Shown: positions 35,131-42,824, counted from the stretch's first letter. The stretch is 64,000 nt of DNA from Frateuria terrea (GCF_900115705.1 NZ_FOXL01000005.1:352454-416453); one strand, 5' to 3'. Notes: generated by a model from the sequence alone, not told the origin. Program-made: numbers and translations.

Positions 35131-35910
35131 TCAGGCCGATGGCGGCCCGGCGTACCTCAGGTAGTCGGTGGGGGTGACGCCGAGCACGCGACGGAACATG
35201 TCGATGAAGGCGCTGCTGCTCGCGTAGCCGGCGTCGCGCGCGACGGTCTTGATCGACCGCCCCAGGCTCATCTGGCTGACCGCCCGGGCCAGCCGGACGT
35301 GCTGGCGCCAGCGTACGAACGACATGTGCAGCTCGCGCTCGAACAGCCGGGCCAGGGTGCGGCTGCTGGCGCCGGCCCGGGCGGCCAGTTGCTCGAGCGT
35401 CTCCCCCTGCACGTTGCCTGCGAGCAGCCGCTGGCAGACCTTCCTCAGGCGCGGATCGGAGGGCACCGGGATGTGCAGCGCCATCTCGTCCGCCGCCTGC
35501 AGTTCGTGCAGCAGGAGCGGCGCGAGCATCGCCATGCGCTCGCCCTGCTTGTCCTCATGCGCACTCACGGCGGCCAGGATCAGCTCGCGCAGCAGGGAGG
35601 CGACCGACAGCACCCGGCAATGCGGCCCGAACGGCGCGCTGGTCGGCGCATCGAGGTAGAGCATGCGCACCGCCACCTGCCCTTCCATGTGGATCTCGTG
35701 CAGCATCCCCACGGGAATCCACAACGCACGCTGCGGCGGCACGATCCAGATGCCTTCGCGCGTGGTCACCTGCATCACGCCCGTCTTGGCATAGATCAGC
35801 TGCCCGCGGCGATGGCGGTGCCGGGCGACGTGCCACCCGCGCGGGTACACCTTGGCGAGCGCCGTGATCGGCCACGCGCGGCCGCTCGAAGTCTGTCTGA
35901 TTCGCGACAT
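35131..35910 (-). CDS. AraC-family transcriptional regulator
   Basis: This 259-residue protein has an N-terminal cupin (RGWHVARHRHRRGQLIYAKT, WIVPPQRALWIPVGMLHEI) and a C-terminal AraC double helix-turn-helix (LEQLAARAGASSRTLARLFE, then IKTVARDAGYASSSAFIDMF RRVLGVTP). The cupin with HRH...H and PP...WIP resembles regulators of transporter or multidrug genes. AGGGAGCCAACTT precedes ATG 35910. It is divergent from the Tat-exported gene, a possible target. Confidence 0.9.
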   Translation of the reverse strand: MSRIRQTSSGRAWPITALAKVYPRGWHVARHRHRRGQLIYAKTGVMQVTTREGIWIVPPQRALWIPVGMLHEIHMEGQVAVRMLYLDAPTSAPFGPHCRVLSVASLLRELILAAVSAHEDKQGERMAMLAPLLLHELQAADEMALHIPVPSDPRLRKVCQRLLAGNVQGETLEQLAARAGASSRTLARLFERELHMSFVRWRQHVRLARAVSQMSLGRSIKTVARDAGYASSSAFIDMFRRVLGVTPTDYLRYAGPPSA

Positions 35911-35996
35911 AAGTTGGCTCCCTTTCGGAAGACGGACGAGCCTAGGCTAAGTCTCACCCCGCCCCGCGGGCAACGCATCCATTGCTGGAGCTCCCC

Positions 35997-37049
35997 ATGA
36001 CTCCGTCTGCGATCACCCGCCGCACCTTGCTCAAGGCGGGCGCGGCCCTGGCCGGCACCATGGCGGTCGGCGGGCGCGACCTCTTTGCCAAAGGGTTTCC
36101 CGCCGAACGGCCCACGCTGGTCGTGTTCTGGCTGAATGGCGGGCCCGCCGGCCTGTTCAACAGCGCGGATGCCTTCCTCGCCAGCGGCGCGTTCGGCGTC
36201 ACCCCGGACAACGTGCGTGCGCTCGGCAACGGGCTGCACGTGGATGCCGGCTCGCTGGGCGCCTTGCCGGCAGCAGCCCTGGCCCACATGGCCTCGGTGC
36301 ATTTTCGGCATGGGCTGTACACGCACAACGACGCACGCGCCGCCGTGCTGCAGGCGGGGGCGCGCAGCCAACTGCTGCGCATGGCCGCGGCGATGCCGGC
36401 CGGACCGGTCGCCTGCGCCATCGTCAACAACCTCGGACTGCCGGTCGGTGTCGATGCCAGTCCCGCCAGCGAACACGCGCTCGGCTTCGAACACGTCACG
36501 CGGTGGGACCACGCGCGCCGCACCCTCCCGCCGGCACAGTTCCATGCCATCCGCGCGGCTTACGGAGTCGCCGGCAAGGGCGCGGCCATCGAGGACCAGC
36601 GCTCGACCTTCGCGGCCGTGGAAACACTGGTCCGCGAGGGCGCCGGCGTCGTCTTCGCACAACCGGCCTACACCGGACGGCACGACCGGCAGTTCGACAC
36701 CCATCACGACGACACCGGGAAAACGGCGCGCGAGATCATGGCGCCGATCACGCCATCGCTCGCCACCTTCCTGCACCGCACGATGGCGATGCCCGGGCGC
36801 AACGTGGTGACGATGCTGGTCGGCGAGTTCAGCCGCACGCTGCCCGGCGCCGACCACGCAAAGGGCGGCACCGCCACGGTCATCGGCAAATACGTCCGGA
36901 CCGGCGCGGCCGGGCGCCAGCGTCCCGACGGCTCGCCGCCGGAAGGCGCACCGCCGCCGGAAGCGCTGTGGGCCTACGTCGCCGCGGCGCTTCGCCTCGG
37001 CACGGCGGCGCCATTCGGGCCCAACCCACATCCGGGCTTGCTGGTGTAG
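35997..37049 (+). CDS. Tat-exported DUF1501-like protein
   Basis: The 350-residue protein starts with a twin-arginine signal (SAITRRTLLKAGAALAGTMA, Arg8-Arg9). After it come LVVFWLNGGPAGLFNSADAF, SVHFRHGLYTHNDARAAVLQ and LVGEFSRTLPGADHAKGG. This is the DUF1501 layout, an alkaline-phosphatase-superfamily fold. DUF1501 genes usually sit next to a DUF1800 gene; here no such partner is nearby. The Asp/His metal residues of sulfatases are only partly visible, so catalysis is unproven. GGAG lies a few bases before ATG 35997; a TTG at 35982 is an unlikely start. Confidence 0.72.
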   Translation: MTPSAITRRTLLKAGAALAGTMAVGGRDLFAKGFPAERPTLVVFWLNGGPAGLFNSADAFLASGAFGVTPDNVRALGNGLHVDAGSLGALPAAALAHMASVHFRHGLYTHNDARAAVLQAGARSQLLRMAAAMPAGPVACAIVNNLGLPVGVDASPASEHALGFEHVTRWDHARRTLPPAQFHAIRAAYGVAGKGAAIEDQRSTFAAVETLVREGAGVVFAQPAYTGRHDRQFDTHHDDTGKTAREIMAPITPSLATFLHRTMAMPGRNVVTMLVGEFSRTLPGADHAKGGTATVIGKYVRTGAAGRQRPDGSPPEGAPPPEALWAYVAAALRLGTAAPFGPNPHPGLLV

Positions 37050-37118
37050 GCCCTCGCGCGCGCCTTCAACCGTAAGCCTGGAGACGAGGGGAGCCTGTCA
37101 GGGCACGGGTTCAACCAG

Positions 37119-38393
37119 CTACGCCTTCCTTTCCGCCCCCGGCCAATCGGGCGCCGAAGTTTCCTCCGAACGCCGTTGCAGGAAACGTCGTACCGCCGGG
37201 TCGCGTTCCAGGCCGATCGCGCGCTGGTACGCGGCGGGCGCTTCGGCGCGCCGTGCCGACCGCGCCAGCAGCTCCGCACGCGCGGCCCAGTACGGCTGGT
37301 ATCCGGCCAGCCGGTCATCGCCCAGCAGCGCGTCGATCTCGACCAGCGCCGCATCGACGCCGTGCGTCTGGGCGAGCGCGACCGCGTGGTTCACCGCGAC
37401 CACCGGCGAGGCCGTGAGCGCGGCGAGCGCCGCATACAACTGCTCGATCGCATGCCAGTCCAACGCCTCGCCGCGCCGCCGCACACTGTGCGCCGACTGC
37501 ACCGCCGCCTCGAGCTGGAAGCGTCCCGGTCGGCCGGCCCGGCCCGCCTGCTGCAGCAGCGCCTCGGCCTCGTCGATCTGCGCCGCATCCCAGCACCGCG
37601 GGTCCTGCTCGGCCAGCGGCACGTAGTCCTGCCCGGCATCGCGCCGACGAGCGAGACGCCGCGCACCGGTGTAGAGCATCAGTGCGAGCAGTCCCAGCGC
37701 CTCGGGCTCGCCGGGCAGCAGTGCGGCGACCAGGCGACCGAGCCAGAGGGCTTCCTCCGCCAGGTTGCGGCGGCGCTCGTCGGTGCCGTCCGCATTCAGC
37801 CAGCCCTCGGCGTAGGCCGCGTAGATCGCATCGAGCACCGCGTCCAGCCGGCCCTGCAGTTCGTCGATCGCCGGCACGTGCAGCGCGATGCCCGCTTCGC
37901 GGATGCGCCGCTTCGCACGCACCAGGCGCTGCCCCATCGTCGCGGGAGCGACCAGGAACGCCGACGCGATGGTGGCCGCATCGAAGCCGAGCACGGCCTG
38001 CAGCATCAGCGGCGCGCGCACCGCGGCGTCGATCGCCGGATGCGCGCACGCGAACAACAAGCCCAGGCGCACGTCGGGCAGTTCGTACCGCGCGGGATCC
38101 ACCGCCTCGTCCGAGAGCAACAGCAACTGGGCGGTGGTGCGCTCTTCCTGCACGCGCCGCCGCGTCACGTCGATCAACCGGCGGCGCGCCACCGTCAGAA
38201 GCCAGGCCTCGGGATTGGCCGGCACGCCCCCGCGCGGCCAATCGGCCAGCGCGGTGGCGAACGCCTCGGCCAGCGCATCCTCGGCGCCGGCGATGTCGCG
38301 CGTGCGCGAGGCGAGCAGCGCCACCAGCTTGCCGTAGCTGCGCCGTGCGGCCGACTCGGCCGCACGCGCCGCGGCCTGGTGCTCAGGACTCAC
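37119..38393 (-). CDS. ECF sigma factor with DUF6596 C-terminal extension (ECF42-like)
   Basis: This 424-residue extracytoplasmic-function sigma factor has sigma-2 (about 15-85: RDIAGAEDALAEAFATALAD and EAWLLTVARRRLID) and sigma-4 (about 110-165: GLLFACAHPAIDAAVRAPLM and LVAPATMGQRLVRAKRRIRE). A large C-terminal DUF6596/TPR-like part follows (AVLDAIYAAYAEGWLNADGT, EALGLLALMLYTGARRLARR, LLQQAGRAGRPGRFQLEAAV). This is the ECF42 architecture, whose long C-terminus stands in for an anti-sigma factor. Start codon GTG 38393 overlaps the end of the YCII gene by 11 bases; translational coupling is likely. Target regulon unknown. Confidence 0.87.
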   Translation of the reverse strand: MSPEHQAAARAAESAARRSYGKLVALLASRTRDIAGAEDALAEAFATALADWPRGGVPANPEAWLLTVARRRLIDVTRRRVQEERTTAQLLLLSDEAVDPARYELPDVRLGLLFACAHPAIDAAVRAPLMLQAVLGFDAATIASAFLVAPATMGQRLVRAKRRIREAGIALHVPAIDELQGRLDAVLDAIYAAYAEGWLNADGTDERRRNLAEEALWLGRLVAALLPGEPEALGLLALMLYTGARRLARRRDAGQDYVPLAEQDPRCWDAAQIDEAEALLQQAGRAGRPGRFQLEAAVQSAHSVRRRGEALDWHAIEQLYAALAALTASPVVAVNHAVALAQTHGVDAALVEIDALLGDDRLAGYQPYWAARAELLARSARRAEAPAAYQRAIGLERDPAVRRFLQRRSEETSAPDWPGAERKA

Positions 38394-38739
38394 AGACAGA
38401 CCACACGGGCCGCACCTCCACCGCCCCATGGCTGGCCCCCGGACAGCGCGCCGCCCAGGCCAGCGCCGCATCCAGGTCGGGAACGTCGATCAGGTAATAG
38501 CCGCCGAGCTGCTCGCGCGTTTCGGCATACGGGCCATCGAGCAGCTCGGTCTTGCCATCACGCACCCGCACCGTGGTCGCCATGTCGGCCGTACGCAGCC
38601 GGTTGCCCCCGCGCAGCACGCCGGCCTGCTGCAGGGCTTCGGTGTAGGCCGTGTAGGCCGAGAGCGCGGTGGATCGCTCCGCGTCGCGCAGACGCTGCAG
38701 CCCGGCCGGGTCGGCGTGGATCATCAACAGGTATTCCAT
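38383..38739 (-). CDS. YCII/DGPF-family protein
   Basis: The 118-residue protein has the YCII-related fold: EYLLMIHADPAGLQRLRDAE at the start, then LRTADMATTVRVRDGKTELL DGPYAETREQLGGYYLIDV (the DGPF-type signature, here DGPY) and VPDLDAALAWAARCPGASHG. DGPF proteins are the genomic partners of ECF42 sigma factors and are often under their control. The reaction is unknown; the related YciI fold binds small aromatic acids. It is the first gene of the pair and overlaps the sigma gene. Confidence 0.87.
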   Translation of the reverse strand: MEYLLMIHADPAGLQRLRDAERSTALSAYTAYTEALQQAGVLRGGNRLRTADMATTVRVRDGKTELLDGPYAETREQLGGYYLIDVPDLDAALAWAARCPGASHGAVEVRPVWSVCES

Positions 38740-39058
38740 GGGGGATCCTCGAGGTTCACGACGGCAGAGGTGCCGCCATGACGATGTCGCCCGGAGTGCG
38801 GGCTTTTCGACAGCGTCCCGAGGAAGAGCGTAACGGTGCCTGGGCGCGCGCGGGGCCGACCGAAGCGGCCATCTTCCACTGTCGCGACTGCCCGCTCCAT
38901 TGGACCGCCGAGGACGGGCCGCGCGCCTCAGGAGGAGAAAGTTGCGTGCCCGGCCATCGCGGAGTGACTAGTGCGGCGACGGGTAATGCCGCGCTGTTCC
39001 ACCGGAAAAGCGAGAGCGGATCAACTACCTCCTTCCCCTTTGTTGCGCGAGACGATGT
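38740..39058. other. Gap with one copy of a recurrent motif
   Basis: About 320 bases with no supportable gene. It holds the promoter region of the YCII-sigma pair and, at 39021-39041, one copy of the TACCTCC-TCCCCTTT motif that recurs near 41,400-41,640. Confidence 0.6.
39021..39041. repeat. Copy 1 of TACCTCC(N)TCCCCTTT motif
   Basis: The core is AACTACCTCCTTCCCCTTT on the plus strand. The other three copies at 41357-41377, 41447-41467 and 41616-41636 differ at only one or two positions. It sits 18 bases beyond the stop of the MFS gene. Confidence 0.85.
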
Positions 39059-40303
39059 TCAACCACTCGCCTCGCGCACGTAGGCCGACAGCGAAACCAC
39101 CAGTGCCCCGATGCCGAACACCGATCCCAGAGCGCAGGTCAGGCCCCAGCCCCCGATGGCCCAAGCGCAACTGGCAAGCGCGGAGGCGATGGCGCCACCC
39201 ACGAAGAACGTGCCGGTGAAGAGCCCATTCAATCGGCCCCGCGCCTCCGGTCGAACGAGATTGATCGCACGCCGCCCCAGCGTCTGGTCGCCCACGGTGC
39301 CGACGTCCAGCAGGAGCGAGGCCGCCACCATCAGTGCCAGGCCCGCGAAAGAAGCCTGGTGACCGGCACTCCAGGCGAGCGCCAGCGCACCCACGATCAG
39401 CAGGTGCATCGCCACGTTGGAAGGGCGCGTCAGCCCGCGGTCGCCCAGCCGACCGGCGATCGGCGCGATCACCGAGCCGCCGACGCCCGCCATCGCGAAC
39501 GCCGCGATGCCCTTCGCTCCCAGCCCGAACGGCGCCTGCGCCAGGCGCAATGCCACGATCGTCCAGAACACGTTGAAGGCGCCAAAGGCCAGGGTCGCGC
39601 TCAGCGCATGCCGCTGCAGCACGCGCTCGCCGCGCACCAACGGCCACAGCGAGCGCACCAGCGTGCCGTAGCGCAGGCGATGCACCGGTTGCAGCGTCGG
39701 CAGTGCGCGCCACAGCGGCAGGGCCACGGCGGCGATCGCGACCGCGAAGGCGATGAACACCCCCCGCCAGCCGAAGGCCCGGGCGATCAGCGTAGCGAGC
39801 GGGCGCGAAAGGAGAATGCCGATCATCACGCCGCTCATGACGTTGCCCACCACACGCCCGCGTTCCGCCTCCGGCGCGAGTGATGCCACCAGCGGCACCA
39901 GCATCTGTATCGAACTGGTGGCCGCGCCCACGGCGAACGCCGCGGCGAGATAGACCACCGCATTGGGCGCCCAGGCCGAAGCGAACAGCGCGACGATGTC
40001 GAGCGCGAGCATCCGCATCACCAGCCGGCGGTTCTCGGCCAGATCGGTAAGCGGCACCAGGAACACCATGCCGGCGCCATAACCGAGCAGGGTGGCCGTG
40101 GTGACCAGGCCGGCAGCCGCCAGGCCCAGGCCCAGCGCATGGGCGATCATCCCGACCAGCGGCTGCGCCGCCGCCAGGTTGAGCGCGATCACCCCGCAGG
40201 CAAGCGTAAGCAGAGGCGTGAGCTGGCGGGCGGTAGCGCCGTTGGCGAGGCGGTCTGGACAAGGGAGGGTGACGCGATCGATGGCGCTCATGGCGTTATG
40301 CAT
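39059..40303 (-). CDS. Major facilitator superfamily transporter
   Basis: This transporter of about 414 residues has roughly twelve hydrophobic helices: LTLACGVIALNLAAAQPLVG, then LLGYGAGMVFLVPLTDLAEN (the loop 2-3 motif), RPLATLIARAFGWRGVFIAF and FTGTFFVGGAIASALASCAW near the end. It resembles the YnfM/arabinose-efflux-like group of drug or metabolite exporters. The start is ambiguous: ATG 40303 or ATG 40291; neither has a good ribosome site. It is divergent from a LysR regulator with a palindrome between, so it is probably under that regulator. Confidence 0.87.
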   Translation of the reverse strand: MHNAMSAIDRVTLPCPDRLANGATARQLTPLLTLACGVIALNLAAAQPLVGMIAHALGLGLAAAGLVTTATLLGYGAGMVFLVPLTDLAENRRLVMRMLALDIVALFASAWAPNAVVYLAAAFAVGAATSSIQMLVPLVASLAPEAERGRVVGNVMSGVMIGILLSRPLATLIARAFGWRGVFIAFAVAIAAVALPLWRALPTLQPVHRLRYGTLVRSLWPLVRGERVLQRHALSATLAFGAFNVFWTIVALRLAQAPFGLGAKGIAAFAMAGVGGSVIAPIAGRLGDRGLTRPSNVAMHLLIVGALALAWSAGHQASFAGLALMVAASLLLDVGTVGDQTLGRRAINLVRPEARGRLNGLFTGTFFVGGAIASALASCAWAIGGWGLTCALGSVFGIGALVVSLSAYVREASG

Positions 40304-40336
40304 ATCTGGCAAGTAAGCTCGCCAATCTATGCATGT

Positions 40337-40354
40337 ATTGGATACGCGTCCAAT
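40337..40354. promoter_or_regulatory. Palindrome, candidate LysR operator
   Basis: ATTGGATACGCGTCCAAT is a perfect ATTGGA/TCCAAT inverted repeat of 18 bases, in the 84-base gap between the divergent MFS and LysR genes. Two TATGCAT boxes flank it. LysR binding is inferred from the arrangement. Confidence 0.5.
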
Positions 40355-40387
40355 CACGATTGCGCATCGACTTTATGAGGGCTACGC

Positions 40388-41287
40388 ATGAACACCCGCG
40401 ACCTGGAGGCTTTCGTGGCGGTGGTCGACCATGGTTCGATCCTCGCCGCAGCGGCCCAGCTACATCTGACCCAACCCGGCGTCACGCGCCGCGTCCAGAG
40501 CCTCGAGAACACGCTGGGCGTCGAGTTGCTCGACCGCCAGTCCAAGCCGCTGCGCCCCACCGCCGCGGGTCGGGACGCCTACCAGCTCGGCCGGCGCGTG
40601 CTCGCCTCGCTGGATGACCTGCGCGCGGGCGTGGCGAGCGGCGGGGAGGTACGCGGCGAGTTCCGGTTCGGCATCACGCCGTTCCTCGCCGACATCGCCC
40701 TCGAGGAACCGCTGTGCTCCTTGAGCGAGACGTTTCCCTCGCTGCACACACGCGTCAACAGCCGCTGGTCGGCCGAGCTGCTGGCCGATCTCGATGCCAA
40801 CCGAATCGACGCGGCCCTGGTCTACCTGCCGGGCGACAACGAGCCACCCGCCGGCCTGGCGCGGGAGCGGCTGTGCCGCATCGCGGTGAAGGTGATTGTG
40901 CCAAAGACCCTGAAGCTTCCCCGCAAGGTCACGCTGCACGACCTTTCGGACCAGCGCTGGGTGCTCAACCAGGACGGCTGCGGTTTCCGCCGCGTGCTGC
41001 GGCGTGCGCTCGAGGCGGCGCAACTCCCCTTCCACGTGGCGGTCGAGGCCTTCGATCCGGTCCTGCGTCACTCGCTCATTGCGCGCGGACTCGGTATCGG
41101 CCTCACCGCCGGCGAGATGCTCAAGCACAGTCCCTATCGAAAGGCGCTGCGTGTGATCGACGTCCCGGAGTTCAAGGCCGAGGTGCGCGCCTGGCTGGTC
41201 CACCGACCGATCGACGGCCGCCTGGCCGCGCCACTGGAGCATCTGCGCGACGCGTTGCGCGAAGCGCTCGGCGCCTTTCCGGAGTGA
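40388..41287 (+). CDS. LysR-family transcriptional regulator
   Basis: The 299-residue protein has a LysR helix-turn-helix (FVAVVDHGSILAAAAQLHLT, then QPGVTRRVQSLENTLG) and a full effector domain (FRFGITPFLADIALEEPLCS and VLRHSLIARGLGIGLTAGEM). It is divergent from the MFS transporter and probably controls it. Its last 75 or so bases (from 41213) and about 90 bases beyond the stop are repeated at 41471-41637, so a second, headless copy of the C-terminus lies downstream. Confidence 0.9.
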   Translation: MNTRDLEAFVAVVDHGSILAAAAQLHLTQPGVTRRVQSLENTLGVELLDRQSKPLRPTAAGRDAYQLGRRVLASLDDLRAGVASGGEVRGEFRFGITPFLADIALEEPLCSLSETFPSLHTRVNSRWSAELLADLDANRIDAALVYLPGDNEPPAGLARERLCRIAVKVIVPKTLKLPRKVTLHDLSDQRWVLNQDGCGFRRVLRRALEAAQLPFHVAVEAFDPVLRHSLIARGLGIGLTAGEMLKHSPYRKALRVIDVPEFKAEVRAWLVHRPIDGRLAAPLEHLRDALREALGAFPE

Positions 41288-41377
41288 TCCTTCCTAATGG
41301 GAGCGAACCACCGCCATGGCGGCCAGCCGCGGGCGGGCGGCGGATCAATTCCCGACTTAACTACCTCCATCCCCTTT
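41213..41377 (+). repeat. Copy A of duplicated LysR 3' end plus flank
   Basis: From GACGGCCGCCTGGCC through the LysR stop at 41285-41287 to the motif TACCTCCATCCCCTTT. Copy B at 41471-41636 repeats this unit with scattered mismatches at a distance of 258 bases. The palindrome CCGCCATGGCGG at 41311-41322 lies in it. Confidence 0.85.
41357..41377. repeat. Copy 2 of TACCTCC(N)TCCCCTTT motif
   Basis: Core TAACTACCTCCATCCCCTTT, at the right end of copy A of the LysR-tail repeat. Confidence 0.85.
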
Positions 41378-41446
41378 TTTGGGTTTCTGAGCGCCGCGGT
41401 GAAGAGGCTAGACCGGACTCAGCTCCCTCCGCCCCGTTGCTCGAAC

Positions 41447-41467
41447 TTAATTACCTCCGTCCCCTTT
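41447..41467. repeat. Copy 3 of TACCTCC(N)TCCCCTTT motif
   Basis: Core TAATTACCTCCGTCCCCTTT, directly abutting the left end of copy B of the LysR-tail repeat (which begins at 41471). Confidence 0.85.
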
Positions 41468-41470
41468 ATT

Positions 41471-41545
41471 GACGGCCGCCTGGCCGCGCCACTGGAGCAT
41501 CTGCGCGACACGTTGCGCGAAGCGCTCGGCGCATTTCCGGAGTGA
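41471..41545 (+). pseudogene. Headless duplicate of LysR C-terminus
   Basis: This stretch encodes DGRLAAPLEHLRDTLREALG followed by AFPE and a stop, the same as the last 24 residues of the LysR gene except Ala to Thr. It has no start codon of its own and no upstream LysR sequence, so it is a non-functional remnant created by the duplication. Confidence 0.85.
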
Positions 41546-41615
41546 TCTTTCCCCGTGGCCAGCGAACCACCGCCTTGACGGCCAGCCGCCGGCGGGCGGT
41601 GAATCGATTCCCGGC

Positions 41616-41636
41616 TTAACTACCTCCGTCCCCTTT
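41616..41636. repeat. Copy 4 of TACCTCC(N)TCCCCTTT motif
   Basis: Core TAACTACCTCCGTCCCCTTT, at the right end of copy B and only 12 bases from the stop codon of the AT-rich gene. Confidence 0.85.
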
Positions 41637-41648
41637 GTTTATTAGGGG

Positions 41649-42464
41649 CTATTTCATTACTTTCTTCATCAACCGAAAAAAGCTATTCACTTCTTTATAC
41701 AAAGACCTTAACTTCTTTTCTTCAGTAAATAGATCATCGAAATACGTTGCATAGGCCACATAAGTCATATCCACATCGTCGTTTACTGTCTTATCAACAT
41801 CTAGTGGCACATTTCCTCCATTGGCTATTGTCCTTACTAGATTGAGGTAGTGGCAGGCGGCAATTCGGAACACGAAGTAGTTATACAGCTTGCCTTTTAT
41901 GCATGGTCTAGCGCCCATCCGAAGTTGAGCCATTGCCGCAAGCTCAAAAATACCTTTTACAATTTTCTTGGCGACAGATTCCGAGTAGGGATGTCCTTGC
42001 CTGATTTGAGCACGCTCATCTTTGGTGAAGCTCATCATTATCGCTCTAACGATGCCCGAATGATTTTGACGGTCTAGCCGCATTTTTTCGAAGTGCTCTT
42101 GCGATGCGCGCTGGTGTTCTAGCACTTGTTTTCGTACATATTCGTTTGTTTCAAGCTGTTCAAGGGAACGGCAAAATCCGGGGAAGTTTCGCGTACTCTC
42201 TCGGTTGATTAGCCTATTCCTTAAGCCCGCCTCAGCGCCATGTAGCAACAATACTTGAGGCGTGTTCTTGAGAACAATAACCTTGTCTGCATATTTGCTT
42301 AATAATTTGTGAGCCCAGACGATGCTTCTGAGTTCGTCCGATTTATAAGTTTCCATGGCGCTAAAATCCGTCACCGCAACGAAGCAGGCAGGAGCTCTGA
42401 GCCACTCTTCCAGTTCCGGTTTATGGCGATAGTTTTGGTCCAAAACAGCTATTTTCTTTTCCAT
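41649..42464 (-). CDS. AT-rich accessory gene, PIN-like nuclease candidate
   Basis: The 271-residue product starts EKKIAVLDQNYRHKPELEEW and has SAMETYKSDELRSIVWAHKL near 35-55. Near its C-terminus, NDDVDMTYVAYATYFDDLF is followed by TEEKKLRSLYKEV. A first-strand Asp, a middle Glu, and a late D..Y..A...D..(T)..E/K block are the usual arrangement of PIN-domain ribonucleases; this is a fold guess. Base composition is foreign: 21 of 60 bases are G or C in the line at 41701, against 44 of 60 at 44701. ATG 42464 fits a PIN start; ATG 42524 with a GGGAGGGGG leader is the alternative. No antitoxin gene is visible. I do not recognise the family. Confidence 0.6.
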   Translation of the reverse strand: MEKKIAVLDQNYRHKPELEEWLRAPACFVAVTDFSAMETYKSDELRSIVWAHKLLSKYADKVIVLKNTPQVLLLHGAEAGLRNRLINRESTRNFPGFCRSLEQLETNEYVRKQVLEHQRASQEHFEKMRLDRQNHSGIVRAIMMSFTKDERAQIRQGHPYSESVAKKIVKGIFELAAMAQLRMGARPCIKGKLYNYFVFRIAACHYLNLVRTIANGGNVPLDVDKTVNDDVDMTYVAYATYFDDLFTEEKKLRSLYKEVNSFFRLMKKVMK

Positions 42465-42634
42465 AACTCGGCCAATTTCTTCTAGAAATCTGTAGCTGCA
42501 ATTCAGTATATACAGCAGCCCCATACCCCCTCCCTCCCCCCACCTGGCAGGACAGGCTACGCGCCGAGAATAGCGGAGCCACTCCCTTTTCAAATTCCTA
42601 ATATGGGTTGGCTGCTCTGAGCGTCTCTGAGTTG

Positions 42635-42667
42635 TCGCGGCTCTTGGGCGGTTAGCTCAGCGGTAGA
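42635..42667 (+). repeat. Partial tRNA-Val 5' copy (inverted relative to the intact gene)
   Basis: The 33 bases from TCGCGGCTCTTGGGCGG to the D-arm ...AGCGGTAGA are identical to the 5' flank and first 22 bases of tRNA-Val, whose own copy is on the opposite strand at 42961-42993. After the D-arm the sequence departs completely, so this is not a functional tRNA. Confidence 0.9.
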
Positions 42668-42824
42668 CGCTGGAGCGAAGCGACAGGACACACTGGCGTG
42701 TGTCCCTACCTTCACTAGGTAGGGCCATTCCTAAGGGAGACAGTAGGTTAGCTATGGATGTGCACACATAGCCCTGTGCACAGAGAACCGTGCACATTGA
42801 CCCCTGTGAACGAGGGGCTTATTT
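42668..42824 (+). ncRNA. Possible structured RNA or element remnant
   Basis: Starting from the tRNA-like leader, this stretch folds into GGACACAC-TGGC-GTGTGTCC, CCCTACC-TTCACTA-GGTAGGG, GCTATG...CATAGC and CTGTGCACAG. It closes with CCCCT-GTGAACG-AGGGG followed by CTTATTTT, which looks like a weak intrinsic terminator. Expression is unknown; it may equally be a remnant of a mobile element end. Confidence 0.35.

Noticed and set aside
38779-39083. Plus-strand ORF after the YCII gene
   Set aside because: It is the tail of a long frame antisense to the sigma factor and YCII genes and has no recognisable protein features.
42646-42721. Second tRNA gene on the plus strand
   Set aside because: Only the first 22 bases match tRNA-Val; the anticodon arm, T-arm and acceptor 3' strand are missing.
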